The notes under the pieces are model-generated. The model saw only the letters and a list, made by a program, of their open reading frames with translations. It was not told where the DNA came from and did no database searches. The position numbers and the translations under genes were made by a program. Below, piece by piece: positions 37,340 to 46,138 of a stretch of DNA of 64,000 bases (the first letter of the stretch is position 1; each line of letters begins with the position of its first letter). The DNA is from Methylomonas albis (GTDB taxonomy: Bacteria; Pseudomonadota; Gammaproteobacteria; Methylococcales; Methylomonadaceae). The stretch lies in contig NZ_JACXSS010000001.1 of assembly GCF_014850955.1 (NCBI RefSeq), positions 3,968,001-4,032,000 on the forward strand, read 5' to 3'.

Positions 37340-38919
37340 CAGGCCTCCTCAGCCAGCAGTTCCTGAGTTTCCCGGCGCAATTCCTGCTCGACACTGACTT
37401 TCACCGGGGTACGAGTCGGGTGCGCAAACCAGACCAAGGCCGCCATGCCGACAAACGCGCAACCAGCCATCCAGAACGCATCGTTCATAGCGTGCAACAC
37501 CGCATCGCGTCCCGCCAGCTTGGCATATTTGGCTAACGCCGCCGGTTCGGCAAATCCCAGGGAATTTAGCGTTGCCAAGGTAGGATGATCGGCCAATTCA
37601 AACGCGCCGTGATTTTCGGCAAAGCGGGTCAGATGCTGCGGCGCCCGCCGGTACAACACGATGCCTTGCAAGGCAATGCCGATTGCCCCGGCCGCTATCC
37701 GCAACAGATTCGCCAATTCCAGCGCCCGCCATTGCCGCTCGGCCGGCAAGCCGTGTAGCAGCAAAGCTGTCATCGGCACAAAAAAGCTACCCAGGCAGGC
37801 ACCCTCCAGCAATTTCGGCCAGAACAATTGTGCAAACGAGTCCGGGTCGTCGAAACGACTTAACCAGAAATAGGTGGCGGCAAATCCCAGCAAATTCGCA
37901 CTCGCCAACAGCCGGGCATCGCAGCGTTTGACAATCTCGTGAAAGACGCTGGCCATCGGTTTGGCGCAGATAGCCATCGGCAAAAATACCAAACCGGCTT
38001 CCCAAGACGAATAGCCGAACGCCAATTGTAACTGTACGATTAACAAGGACAACAAGCCTTGAAAACACAGAAAACCGGTGAATAAAATGAATACGCCGGA
38101 TGCAAAATTGCGATGGGTAAACAGGCGAATATCCAGAAATGGTCGACGCACACTCAAGCCCCAGACTATCCAGCAAATAAACGTGGCGCCTATAAATACG
38201 ATCAAGCCATTGATGTAGGCCGAATGGTTCCAATCCCAATCATTGCCCTGATTCAACAAAGTTTGCAAACCAAACACCACCATCACCAACAGCATAAATC
38301 CGACGCTGTCGAAGCGCTGCCAATGTCTCTGGTGACCGCGCCGATACAGCAGTGCGCCGACGATACCGGCAATCGCCAATGCCGCCGGGATGTTGAGCCA
38401 AAACAAGTAACGCCAGCCCAAGTTGTCGGCTATCCAGCCGCCCAAGGGTGGGCCGAAGGTGAAAGGCGTTAACGTGAATATGCTCCAAACGCCGATGCCG
38501 AGTGATTTACGTCTATCGGGATATTCTTTTAGCAACAGAGCCTGGCCCAATGGCAGCGTCAAACCGCCGGCAAAACCCAGTACGATGCGCCCCGCCAAAT
38601 AGGTGTAAAAGTACGTGCAATGCGCGCAGATGAAAGAAGCTATCCCAAAAACCAGGAAAGCCGCGACGAAGGGCCGGTATTCGCCAAAACGTCGCGCCAA
38701 CCAGCCGCCCACCGGAAACGCCAGCGCCAGCGCTATCATATAATCTGTCTGGGTCCAGGTCGCAAAACTGGGTGGTACGCCCAAGCCGCCGGCTACTCTG
38801 GGCAGCATGGCAATATAAGCGCCAGCATTGAAGATAACCAGCGCATGCCCGCAACCCAGACACAGATTAAATAAGCTAAAACGCCAGCCACGCAGGCGTT
38901 TGTGATAGACGACACTCAT
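37339..38919 (-). CDS. DHA2-family drug transporter, EmrB-like
   Basis: A 526-residue major facilitator with about 14 transmembrane segments. Motif A between segments 2 and 3 reads G-G-W-L-A-R-R-F-G-E-Y-R-P and the motif C-like G-P-P-L-G-G-W lies near residue 155. It should export toxic compounds through the inner membrane using the proton gradient, with its adaptor and outer-membrane partners encoded directly downstream. It lies 19 bases after the lipoprotein gene. Confidence 0.9.
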   Translation of the reverse strand: MSVVYHKRLRGWRFSLFNLCLGCGHALVIFNAGAYIAMLPRVAGGLGVPPSFATWTQTDYMIALALAFPVGGWLARRFGEYRPFVAAFLVFGIASFICAHCTYFYTYLAGRIVLGFAGGLTLPLGQALLLKEYPDRRKSLGIGVWSIFTLTPFTFGPPLGGWIADNLGWRYLFWLNIPAALAIAGIVGALLYRRGHQRHWQRFDSVGFMLLVMVVFGLQTLLNQGNDWDWNHSAYINGLIVFIGATFICWIVWGLSVRRPFLDIRLFTHRNFASGVFILFTGFLCFQGLLSLLIVQLQLAFGYSSWEAGLVFLPMAICAKPMASVFHEIVKRCDARLLASANLLGFAATYFWLSRFDDPDSFAQLFWPKLLEGACLGSFFVPMTALLLHGLPAERQWRALELANLLRIAAGAIGIALQGIVLYRRAPQHLTRFAENHGAFELADHPTLATLNSLGFAEPAALAKYAKLAGRDAVLHAMNDAFWMAGCAFVGMAALVWFAHPTRTPVKVSVEQELRRETQELLAEEA

Positions 38920-38938
38920 CCGTTTGCTGGCCCGCGCA

Positions 38939-39799
38939 CTAAGTCTCGTCGGCTTGCGATGCCATACGCAATCCTATATCGTCCAAAGTTTGCCGCAACA
39001 GCGGCACCGCCATATTGCCGATCAATTCTTTAAATGCTGCTCCACCGTCATCCAGAGAGGCAAACGCTTCATCATCGACCTTAAAGCTCTGCGCCAAGGT
39101 GCGGGCGATAACCCGGCGCGAGACGGGATCGATCAGCTTGACCATTAGCTGCAAAGACGTTTGCCCTTCGAAGATCCGATAAGCGCCTATCCCTACTTCC
39201 AAAATGGCATCGTAATCGCCTCTCTCAACATAATTGACCGGCGTCCAATCCAGTCCATACCAAGCCTGAATCGCCTCGTGCCAACGCGGTAAACTGGCGG
39301 AACCCTCCGCCCATGGCAAATGGTAGTAGTCTCGGCTCAATTCACTTTTCCGATTTTCCACGGCCAGCAGATTGCGCAGCTTTTGGGCGGAGACAAGGGC
39401 TGGCGTCCAAAGCAAATCGGTTTTCGCGGAGCCACCTGCAGCCGTTGGCGCGGCTTTGGTGATTGCGTCCGCATTCTGCGTTTGATCACCGTAAACCATA
39501 CCCGCAACGAGAATACCGCCTGCGGTTTGATACAGCTTGGTCGGCAGAGCTAAACCCAAGACCATGTTTTGAGCATGCCGGTAAGCCGGGTCGCGTCGTT
39601 CGATCAAATCCGGTATCACTTCCAAGGGCGGCGCTTCTACCGGCACAATCAAAATCCTGTGCAATTGCTCGACTTGTGACGCGGCCGGCCTGATGCTGGG
39701 CGCCGCGCACCCAACGAGCAAGATTGGCAACACCAAGCCAAGCAGAATTTTTTTGTGATCTTCAAATAACTGGGCAAACCAACGTGTTGAAGTTTTCAT
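38939..39799 (-). CDS. Lipoprotein of unknown function at head of efflux operon
   Basis: A 286-residue lipoprotein with the lipobox L-L-V-G-C. The ATG at 39799 has a strong GGAGGAAAG upstream and is preferred over an in-frame start at 39826. The body contains I-L-I-V-P-V-E-A-P-P-L-E and a C-terminal region (I-D-P-V-S-R-R-V-I-A-R) reminiscent of lipoproteins that assist envelope assembly, but I do not recognise the family. Position as first gene of the efflux operon suggests a role with the pump. Confidence 0.75.
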   Translation of the reverse strand: MKTSTRWFAQLFEDHKKILLGLVLPILLVGCAAPSIRPAASQVEQLHRILIVPVEAPPLEVIPDLIERRDPAYRHAQNMVLGLALPTKLYQTAGGILVAGMVYGDQTQNADAITKAAPTAAGGSAKTDLLWTPALVSAQKLRNLLAVENRKSELSRDYYHLPWAEGSASLPRWHEAIQAWYGLDWTPVNYVERGDYDAILEVGIGAYRIFEGQTSLQLMVKLIDPVSRRVIARTLAQSFKVDDEAFASLDDGGAAFKELIGNMAVPLLRQTLDDIGLRMASQADET

Positions 39800-39926
39800 G
39801 CTTTCCTCCGCACCCAACAATGCCATCGAATCGATACATTACAGGCTAGGCACTATAAAAACCGCATTGATATAAGACAAGCGATATTTATTGGACTTTA
39901 ATATCGATAAATGCAATATTAAAACC
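39800..39926. promoter_or_regulatory. Divergent control region of efflux operon and LysR gene
   Basis: This AT-rich 127-base gap separates two diverging genes. Several ATA...TAT half-sites, such as ATATTTATTGGACTTTAATAT, fit the T-N11-A style of LysR operators. Binding by the adjacent LysR protein is inference. Confidence 0.4.
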
Positions 39927-40823
39927 ATGGACATCGACCAAATCAGAACCTTTTTAAGCGTTGCGGCTAACGGCAGTTTTCTGGAAGCCGCCAACCGTTT
40001 GTACGTGACGCAATCCACGGTTAGCACCCGCATCCAGCGTCTAGAGACCTATTTGGGCGTAACGCTGTTTGTCCGCAATCGTTCCGGCGCCACCTTGACC
40101 CTGCCCGGCAGGCGTTTTTTACCGCACGCCAAATCCTTGCTATTAACCCTGGAGCAAGCCCGGCACGATATTGGTTTGCCCAGCCGATTTCGCGGCAGCA
40201 TCAGCATCGGCGCGCGGATTGCCTTGTGCAAAACCTTGTTGCCGGAATGGATAAGCGAGATAAGGCTAGTTATGCCCGATATTTCCATCCGCAGCGACAT
40301 AGGTTTTGAGGAAGACTTAATGCGCAGCTTGGTGGCAGGCGCATTGGACATCGGCTTGATGTACACCCCCCAACACAGCCCCGGCCTGCAAATAGAACCT
40401 TTGTTCGACGAAACCCTGGTGCTGCTGACCGCCGACCCCAGCCAGCCCTGGCCGAACGACGATTACATATATGTCGATTGGGCGCCCGGATTTTATGCTC
40501 AGCACAGTAATAGCTACCCCAACCTGGAACGGCCGGCGCAGGTGGTCAATATCGGCTGGATGGCGGTACAACTGATTCTGGCGCAAGGCCGCGGCTCCAG
40601 CTTCCTGCCGGTACGCCTGGCCGAACCGCTACTACAAGCCGGCAAACTGTTTCCGGTCGCCGACAGCCCGCAATTCAAATTGCCGGCTTATATGGTGTCG
40701 CAGCGCGATAACGATTCGGCGGTTTTGCAACAGGTGCTGGAACAGATCCGCGCCTTGGCGGCGCTGGAGCGGCAGAAGGTTTATGTGCTGCCCGATCAAT
40801 CCAAGGTTGCCGACGCGACATGA
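39927..40823 (+). CDS. LysR-family transcriptional regulator
   Basis: A 298-residue LysR protein. The helix-turn-helix lies in residues 1-60 (F-L-E-A-A-N-R-L-Y-V-T-Q-S-T-V-S-T-R-I), followed by the periplasmic-binding-like effector domain. The ATG at 39927 yields the family's usual M-D-I-D-Q-I-R-T-F-L start and is chosen over an in-frame ATG at 39891. It is divergent from the efflux operon and probably controls it. Its last 28 bases overlap the 3' end of the convergent reductase gene. Confidence 0.88.
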   Translation: MDIDQIRTFLSVAANGSFLEAANRLYVTQSTVSTRIQRLETYLGVTLFVRNRSGATLTLPGRRFLPHAKSLLLTLEQARHDIGLPSRFRGSISIGARIALCKTLLPEWISEIRLVMPDISIRSDIGFEEDLMRSLVAGALDIGLMYTPQHSPGLQIEPLFDETLVLLTADPSQPWPNDDYIYVDWAPGFYAQHSNSYPNLERPAQVVNIGWMAVQLILAQGRGSSFLPVRLAEPLLQAGKLFPVADSPQFKLPAYMVSQRDNDSAVLQQVLEQIRALAALERQKVYVLPDQSKVADAT

Positions 40824-41782
40824 AACGCGTCGGCATGAATGTCCTGCAAAGCCGCGCCATGCAAAAAAGCCTGGCGCTTGGTTTGATGCACCATATCTGG
40901 ATGGCCGCATAAATACAGCCGCCAACCTTTCAGACTGGGCAAACTCGCCATCGCCACATCATTGGCCCGACCCTTGGCCACACCTTCAGGTGCATCGCCA
41001 CGTGAAATACACGGTGTGTAATGAAAATTTGAGTACTGGCCGGCAAGCGCCTGCATTTCTTCGATCCAATACAATCCATCCATCTCGCGGCTGCCATGGA
41101 ATAGATGAATATCGCCGCTGTGGCCGTGGTGCAAAGCCTCGCTGACGATGCCCGCCAATGGCGCCAGACCACTGCCGGTGCCAATCAGCAATAGATTTTT
41201 CTCCGGGGTAGTCGGCAGGTAGTAACACAGCCCTTGCGGGTCGGACACCTCTAGCTTGTCGCCGACCTGAAGTTCCCGGTGTGCCCATTCACTGAAGCGT
41301 CCACCAGCCAAACGGCGAATATGAAAGCTGAGTTTATTGGCGTGCACACGGTTGTTAGCAATCGAATAACTACGGGTCAAACCGTCGGCGCGTTTCAGGT
41401 TTACGAACTGGCCGGCGTAATAATCCATGGTTTCCCGGCACTGCAAGGTCAGTTGCAGCGTTTCCGCATTCAACAAACTTTTTTCGATCACCGTCGCTTC
41501 AGTAAAAAAATCGGCGGGCGGACTAATGCTGATAGACATATCCTGCTGCGGATAACACAGGCAGGCCAGGAAATGGTGTTGATGGCGCAAAACCTCTTTT
41601 AAACCGTCTTGCGCCGCCAGTGGCGGCGGGCCCTGCAAGCTGCGCACCATGCAGCTTTGACAGGCACCCTGCCGACAACCATAGGGGATGTCGATGTTTT
41701 CGCGCAGACACGCGTCCAGCACGGTTTCGCCAGACTCGCAAACAATTTCACGGTCATTCACGCTAAGTTTATGCAAGCTCAT
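40796..41782 (-). CDS. [2Fe-2S] ferredoxin-FAD/NAD(P)H oxidoreductase
   Basis: A 328-residue electron-transfer protein. The N-terminal plant-type ferredoxin domain has Cys36, Cys41, Cys44 and Cys74 (C-x4-C-x2-C-x29-C). The FAD motif R-S-Y-S-I-A-N and the nucleotide motif G-T-G-S-G-L-A-P-L follow, with the C-terminal L-C-G-H-P-D-M. It resembles oxygenase reductases such as MmoC in layout. It lies 15 bases downstream of the truncated haemoglobin gene, so it probably re-reduces that haem protein, forming a two-protein equivalent of flavohaemoglobin (inference). Confidence 0.85.
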   Translation of the reverse strand: MSLHKLSVNDREIVCESGETVLDACLRENIDIPYGCRQGACQSCMVRSLQGPPPLAAQDGLKEVLRHQHHFLACLCYPQQDMSISISPPADFFTEATVIEKSLLNAETLQLTLQCRETMDYYAGQFVNLKRADGLTRSYSIANNRVHANKLSFHIRRLAGGRFSEWAHRELQVGDKLEVSDPQGLCYYLPTTPEKNLLLIGTGSGLAPLAGIVSEALHHGHSGDIHLFHGSREMDGLYWIEEMQALAGQYSNFHYTPCISRGDAPEGVAKGRANDVAMASLPSLKGWRLYLCGHPDMVHQTKRQAFLHGAALQDIHADAFHVASATLD

Positions 41783-41797
41783 CCCCTACTCCGGCAC

Positions 41798-42178
41798 CTA
41801 GCGGTCCAACACGTCGTTACGCGTGCTTTCGGCAATAGCCGCGACTTGATTGATCAACTCTTGCGGCACGTTCAATTCTTGTAAGGTAGCCGCCAGATTT
41901 TCGACCACCGCGTCAAAATGCGAGTCGTCCAACCCCAGTTTTTTAACCAGATGTGCATGGGCTTGGCGCATATCGGCGCCGGAATAGTTATTCGGACCGC
42001 CGAAGGCCATGGTCAAAAAGGATTTTTGTTTGGCGGCCTGTTTGTCCATATCGGTGTTATCGAAAAAGCGGTTGATGCGGTGATCGCTCAAGACTTTGCG
42101 ATAAAAAATATCGACAGCCGCGTTAACGGCCGCTTCGCCGCCCAATTGTTCGTAAAGAGTTGCGGTGGTTTCGCTCAT
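41798..42178 (-). CDS. Group I truncated haemoglobin
   Basis: A 126-residue 2-on-2 globin. The start L-Y-E-Q-L-G-G, the B10 tyrosine in I-F-Y-R-K-V-L (Tyr26), the glycine pair F-G-G-P-N-N-Y and the R-Q-A-H-A-H-L segment with the proximal His (residue 74 or 76) are those of the HbN group. Such proteins bind oxygen and can turn nitric oxide into nitrate when a reductase supplies electrons. The reductase is encoded immediately downstream and a likely iron-sulfur regulator is divergent upstream. Confidence 0.92.
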   Translation of the reverse strand: MSETTATLYEQLGGEAAVNAAVDIFYRKVLSDHRINRFFDNTDMDKQAAKQKSFLTMAFGGPNNYSGADMRQAHAHLVKKLGLDDSHFDAVVENLAATLQELNVPQELINQVAAIAESTRNDVLDR

Positions 42179-42375
42179 GATGGTCTGCCTTTCGTTGCCA
42201 ATTAAAAAAATGCGGCTGTTTAAAGCCGAGCGCAGAGTAAGCGAAAAAAACTACTTTTGCAATATTTTTATTATAAAAGTTATTTATATGTCAAAAATAG
42301 ACTTATAGCGCTTTGCGTGATAGCTGATCCGGCGTAGAATGCGGCATCACTTATTTCCGACCACCCGACACACAT
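42179..42375. promoter_or_regulatory. Divergent promoter region of globin operon and SufR-like gene
   Basis: This 197-base gap is very AT-rich around 42245-42300. An inverted repeat with arms ACTTTT (42253-42258) and AAAAGT (42275-42280) lies in it and could be an operator for the divergent regulator. No mapped promoter can be claimed. Confidence 0.4.
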
Positions 42376-43008
42376 ATGGTCAAACTTACCGGCTCGCGCC
42401 AAGAGCAAATCTTAAAATTACTGCTGTCCACCACGGCCGGCATGAGTATCGACGAGCTGGCCGCGCAATTGGAGATTTCCAGAAACGCCGTCAAGCAACA
42501 TCTCACCGGCCTGGAAAAAGATCAGTTGGTTCAGGAAGCCACGCTGAACAGCACCGGCGGCCGGCCTTCGCGCAATTACATACTGACCGAACAAGGCCGC
42601 AACCGTCTGCCCAAGCAATACCCCTGGTTTTGCAACTTGTTGCTAGGCGAGCTGAAAACTGAACTGGGCGAAGCGGCTTTAAGGCAAATGCTCTGGCGTA
42701 TGGGCGTCAATCTGGCGCAGTCGCTGGCCCCGCAATTCAGCGGCAAGGACCCGGCACAAAAGCAAAGCGCGCTGCTGGAATTGATGCAATCGCTGGGTTA
42801 TCACGCCGAAATGGATGCCGAACAAGCGCAGCCGACCATTAAAGCCGTTAACTGCGTTTATCACGATTTGGCGCAGCAGCACCCGGAACTGTGCGAATTT
42901 GATCGCGCGCTGATTACCACTTTGTTGGATAGGCCCGTCGAGCAAACCGCTTGCATGGCCTTGCAGGATTGCGCCTGCAAATTCAAAATCGGTAATACAG
43001 GCACCTAA
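42376..43008 (+). CDS. SufR-like winged-helix regulator with cysteine-rich C-terminus
   Basis: A 210-residue regulator. Residues 8-70 form a winged helix (I-D-E-L-A-A-Q-L-E-I-S-R-N-A-V-K-Q-H-L). The C-terminal part has Cys160 and Cys173 (C-x12-C), then Cys193, Cys199 and Cys201, resembling the iron-sulfur ligand region of cyanobacterial SufR, though the later spacing differs. A redox- or nitric-oxide-sensitive cluster is therefore likely. It is divergent from the truncated haemoglobin and reductase genes and probably represses them until the cluster is lost (inference). Confidence 0.75.
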   Translation: MVKLTGSRQEQILKLLLSTTAGMSIDELAAQLEISRNAVKQHLTGLEKDQLVQEATLNSTGGRPSRNYILTEQGRNRLPKQYPWFCNLLLGELKTELGEAALRQMLWRMGVNLAQSLAPQFSGKDPAQKQSALLELMQSLGYHAEMDAEQAQPTIKAVNCVYHDLAQQHPELCEFDRALITTLLDRPVEQTACMALQDCACKFKIGNTGT

Positions 43009-43149
43009 GCCGGCTTTCCAACTATTCCAAACACTTGCCAAACGCTCCGGTTGGACTTGAGCGCCTTAGCACAATACGCGGGTTTTTCTACGCAACGGCT
43101 CTCGGTGTTACAATGTTCCTTTCCAGAATGACTATTTTGAATTGCGACC

Positions 43150-44313
43150 ATGAGCCAACCTTACCGCACAACAACCAGCCTGTTTAGCGGGCTGCTGTTA
43201 TTGTTAACCGCCTTCTCGCTGCAAGCCGCCAGCCCGATTTTCACTCCCGCCGCCCCTAGCGTCGCAGCCTCCAGTTATTTTTTATTGGATTTTGACAGTG
43301 GCCGGGTATTAGCTGAAAAAGACGCTGACAAGCGCGTATCCCCTGCCAGTTTGACCAAAATCATGACCGCCTACGTGGTGTTCCGCGAGCTAAAAGCCGG
43401 TCATTTGACACTGGATGAGAAGGTCACGATCAGCCAAAACGCTTGGGAAACCGGCGGTTCGAAGATGTTCGTGGAAGTGAACAAACAAGTCGTGGTGGAA
43501 GACTTGCTGCAAGGCATGATCATTCAATCCGGCAACGATGCCAGCGTAGCCTTGGCCGAACACGTCGCAGGTAGCGAACAAACCTTCGCCACCATGATGA
43601 ACGAACAAGCCAGCCGTCTGGGCATGGCCAACAGCAACTTCGAAAACGCCACCGGCCTGCCCAGCCCCAACCATTACAGCTCGGCGCATGACCTGGCGAC
43701 CTTAGCCCGCGCGGTGATCAAAGAGTTCCCGGAATATTATCGCTGGGACAAGCAAAAGGAATTTACCTATAACGGTATCACCCAGCAAAACCGCAACCTG
43801 CTGCTGTGGCGCGATCCTTCCGTTGACGGCTTGAAAACCGGCTTTACCGACGATGCCGGCTATTGCATGGTGGCTTCAGCCAAGCGCGAAGACATGCGTT
43901 TGATTTCGGTAGTGATGGGCACAGCCAGTGCCGGCGCGCGTTCCAACGAGAGTCAATCGCTGCTGAATTACGGTTTCCGCTTCTTCGAAACCCATCGTCT
44001 GTACGAGGGCAATAAACCGCTGGGCGAAGCACGGGTCAGAAAAGGCGTGACCTCCAAAGTTGCGGTTGGCTTGCCGGAAGATCTGTATGTCACCGCCCCG
44101 CGCAAACACTTCAACGAATTAAAAGCCGAAACCCAGATCGACAAGGGCGTATTCGCGCCGTTGAACAAGGGCGATACCGTCGGCAACCTGAACATTTCAC
44201 TGGCGGGCGAAGCTATCCTCAGCAAACCGCTGGTGGCTTTGGATGCTGTCGCCGAGGGCGGCATTTTCCGCCGTCTGTACGACGCAGCCATTGGTTTACT
44301 GGAAAAAGAATGA
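43150..44313 (+). CDS. D-alanyl-D-alanine carboxypeptidase (PBP5/6 family)
   Basis: A 387-residue penicillin-binding protein with a signal peptide (cleavage near L-Q-A-A). Catalytic motifs are S-L-T-K at 67-70, S-G-N at 127-129 and K-T-G at 229-231, and the C-terminal PBP5 domain and amphipathic helix (Y-D-A-A-I-G-L-L-E-K) are present. It trims the terminal D-Ala from peptidoglycan stem peptides in the periplasm. Its stop overlaps the aminotransferase start (ATGA), which links D-alanine release to D-amino acid metabolism. Confidence 0.94.
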   Translation: MSQPYRTTTSLFSGLLLLLTAFSLQAASPIFTPAAPSVAASSYFLLDFDSGRVLAEKDADKRVSPASLTKIMTAYVVFRELKAGHLTLDEKVTISQNAWETGGSKMFVEVNKQVVVEDLLQGMIIQSGNDASVALAEHVAGSEQTFATMMNEQASRLGMANSNFENATGLPSPNHYSSAHDLATLARAVIKEFPEYYRWDKQKEFTYNGITQQNRNLLLWRDPSVDGLKTGFTDDAGYCMVASAKREDMRLISVVMGTASAGARSNESQSLLNYGFRFFETHRLYEGNKPLGEARVRKGVTSKVAVGLPEDLYVTAPRKHFNELKAETQIDKGVFAPLNKGDTVGNLNISLAGEAILSKPLVALDAVAEGGIFRRLYDAAIGLLEKE

Positions 44314-45149
44314 CCGAGCAAGTCTATCTGAACGGCGTTTATCTGCCATTAGCCGACGCGAAGGTGTCGGTGCTGGATCGCGGCTTTTTGTTCGGCGACG
44401 GTGTTTATGAAGTAATTCCGGCTTATAACGGCCGGCTGTTCAGACTGGAAGATCATATTGCCCGGCTCAACAACAGCCTGAACGGCATCCGTTTGCCGTT
44501 GCCGCATAGCGTCGCGGACTGGGAAGCGATTTTCCGGCCACTGCTGGCGGATGACCGGGATCAATGCATTTACTTGCAAATCACCCGCGGCTATGCGCCG
44601 AAACGCGATCACGGCTTTCCAGAGCACGTCGTACCGACCATATTTGCGATGTGTGCGGACATCAAGCCGTTCGCCGGCCGGGTCGACGGCATCAAGGCGA
44701 TTACACTGGACGACACCCGTTGGCAGCTCTGCAACATCAAAGCCATTACCTTGCTGGGCAATATTCTGCTCAGACAGGAAGCGCTGGATCAAGGTAGCGC
44801 GGAAGCGATACTGGTGCGCAACGGTTACGTCGTCGAAGGCGCGGCCAGTAATCTGTTTGCGGTGCTGGACGGTGAATTGATCACGCCGCCGAAAAGCCAT
44901 GAAATCCTGCCCGGCATTACCCGCGACGTGATTCTGGAACTGGCAGCGGCGCACAACATCCCGTATCAGGAAGATGTCATTGCCTTAGAAGCACTGCACA
45001 ACGCCAGCGAAATCTGGGTCGCCAGTTCCACCCGCGAGATTGTGCCGGTAGTCGAACTGGACGGCGAGCAAGTTGGCAACGGCAAACCCGGCCCCATTTG
45101 GAAACAGATGGACGACTTACTACAAGCTTACAAAAAATCACTGTCATGA
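44310..45149 (+). CDS. dat: D-amino acid aminotransferase
   Basis: A 279-residue fold type IV PLP enzyme. The start V-Y-L-N-G-V-Y-L-P and V-L-D-R-G-F-L-F-G-D-G-V-Y-E-V are family hallmarks, the PLP lysine lies in N-I-K-A-I-T-L-L-G-N near residue 145, and N-G-Y-V-V-E-G-A-A-S-N-L follows. It exchanges amino groups between D-amino acids and 2-oxo acids in the cytoplasm. It overlaps the upstream carboxypeptidase gene and the downstream ybeD gene by 4 bases each, the usual order dac-dat-ybeD-lipB-lipA in gammaproteobacteria. Confidence 0.93.
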   Translation: MTEQVYLNGVYLPLADAKVSVLDRGFLFGDGVYEVIPAYNGRLFRLEDHIARLNNSLNGIRLPLPHSVADWEAIFRPLLADDRDQCIYLQITRGYAPKRDHGFPEHVVPTIFAMCADIKPFAGRVDGIKAITLDDTRWQLCNIKAITLLGNILLRQEALDQGSAEAILVRNGYVVEGAASNLFAVLDGELITPPKSHEILPGITRDVILELAAAHNIPYQEDVIALEALHNASEIWVASSTREIVPVVELDGEQVGNGKPGPIWKQMDDLLQAYKKSLS

Positions 45150-45412
45150 GCGAAACTGAAAGCTTACTGGAATTTCCCTGCCAGTTCCCTATCAAGGCGA
45201 TGGGCAAGCATCGTGACGACTTCGACGCTATCGTCGTGGAAATCGTCCGCCGCCATGTCCCGGACATCCTGGAGGGCGCGGTCACCACCCGACCGAGCAA
45301 AGCCGGCAATTACCTGTCGGTAACCGTGATGATCGAAGCCCATAGCCGCGAACAGTTGGACGCGATCTACATGGGCTTGACCGCCTGCCCCGATGTGCTG
45401 ATGGCTTTGTAA
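45146..45412 (+). CDS. ybeD: YbeD/DUF493 family small protein
   Basis: An 88-residue protein beginning M-S-E-T-E-S-L-L-E-F-P-C-Q-F-P-I-K and ending C-P-D-V-L-M-A-L, typical of the DUF493 family with an ACT-like ferredoxin fold. The ATG at 45146 overlaps the aminotransferase TGA and removes the overlap implied by an upstream ATG at 45098. Its position before lipB is conserved across gammaproteobacteria and suggests a link to lipoate metabolism, but the role is not known. Confidence 0.92.
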   Translation: MSETESLLEFPCQFPIKAMGKHRDDFDAIVVEIVRRHVPDILEGAVTTRPSKAGNYLSVTVMIEAHSREQLDAIYMGLTACPDVLMAL

Positions 45413-45419
45413 AAACGCA

Positions 45420-46058
45420 GTGTCGTTAGCTGAGTTTATTCCATCCCAAGCGACCACCGCACTGCGCAATCTCGGGCAACAAGACTATCTCGGCGTTTGG
45501 CAGGCCATGCAGCACTTCACCGGTGAACGCAATGGCAACACCGCCGATGAAATCTGGATCGTCGAGCATCCGCCAGTTTACACCCTGGGTTTAAACGGCA
45601 AGCGCGAACATCTACTCAAAGCTAACGGTATCGACATTGTCGAAAGCGACCGCGGCGGTCAGGTAACCTATCACGGCCCCGGCCAATTAGTGGTTTACTT
45701 GCTGGTTGATTTGCGCCGCCTAAACAAAGGCCCCAGGCAAATGGTGACTATCCTGGAAAACGCGGTGATCAATACCCTGCGGCAATACGGCATCGCCGCC
45801 CAGGCAGAACCCAAGGCACCAGGCGTCTATGTCAATCAGCAAAAAATTGCCTCGCTGGGACTGCGGATCAAGCACGGATGCTGTTACCATGGCCTGAGCA
45901 TCAATAACGATATGGATTTAGCGCCGTTTGCAGACATCAATCCCTGCGGCTATGCCGGTTTACAAGTAACACAATTGGCCGATTTGGGGGTTAAGATAAG
46001 TACTCAGGAACTAGCGGTGCCGGTTGTGCATCAGTTACTGCAAGCAATAGAAATCTGA
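45420..46058 (+). CDS. lipB: Octanoyl-[ACP]:protein N-octanoyltransferase
   Basis: A 212-residue enzyme that moves octanoyl from acyl carrier protein to lipoyl domains. Conserved stretches are [13 protein letters not shown], the catalytic Lys142 in [15 protein letters not shown] and the nucleophile Cys176 in N-P-C-G-Y-A-G. The start codon is GTG, 7 bases after the ybeD stop. LipA follows 80 bases downstream and completes lipoate synthesis. Confidence 0.95.
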   Translation: MSLAEFIPSQATTALRNLGQQDYLGVWQAMQHFTGERNGNTADEIWIVEHPPVYTLGLNGKREHLLKANGIDIVESDRGGQVTYHGPGQLVVYLLVDLRRLNKGPRQMVTILENAVINTLRQYGIAAQAEPKAPGVYVNQQKIASLGLRIKHGCCYHGLSINNDMDLAPFADINPCGYAGLQVTQLADLGVKISTQELAVPVVHQLLQAIEI

Positions 46059-46138
46059 AACAAGCAAACTCGACAAGCGTCGCTAAAAACGCCAGGCTTG
46101 CGGAGATTAAAAAACCAACCCAAGTGCCCGGTGGCAAT

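Noticed and set aside
44349-44954. Minus-strand open frame of 201 codons
   Set aside because: It mirrors the well-supported D-amino acid aminotransferase gene and has no family features.
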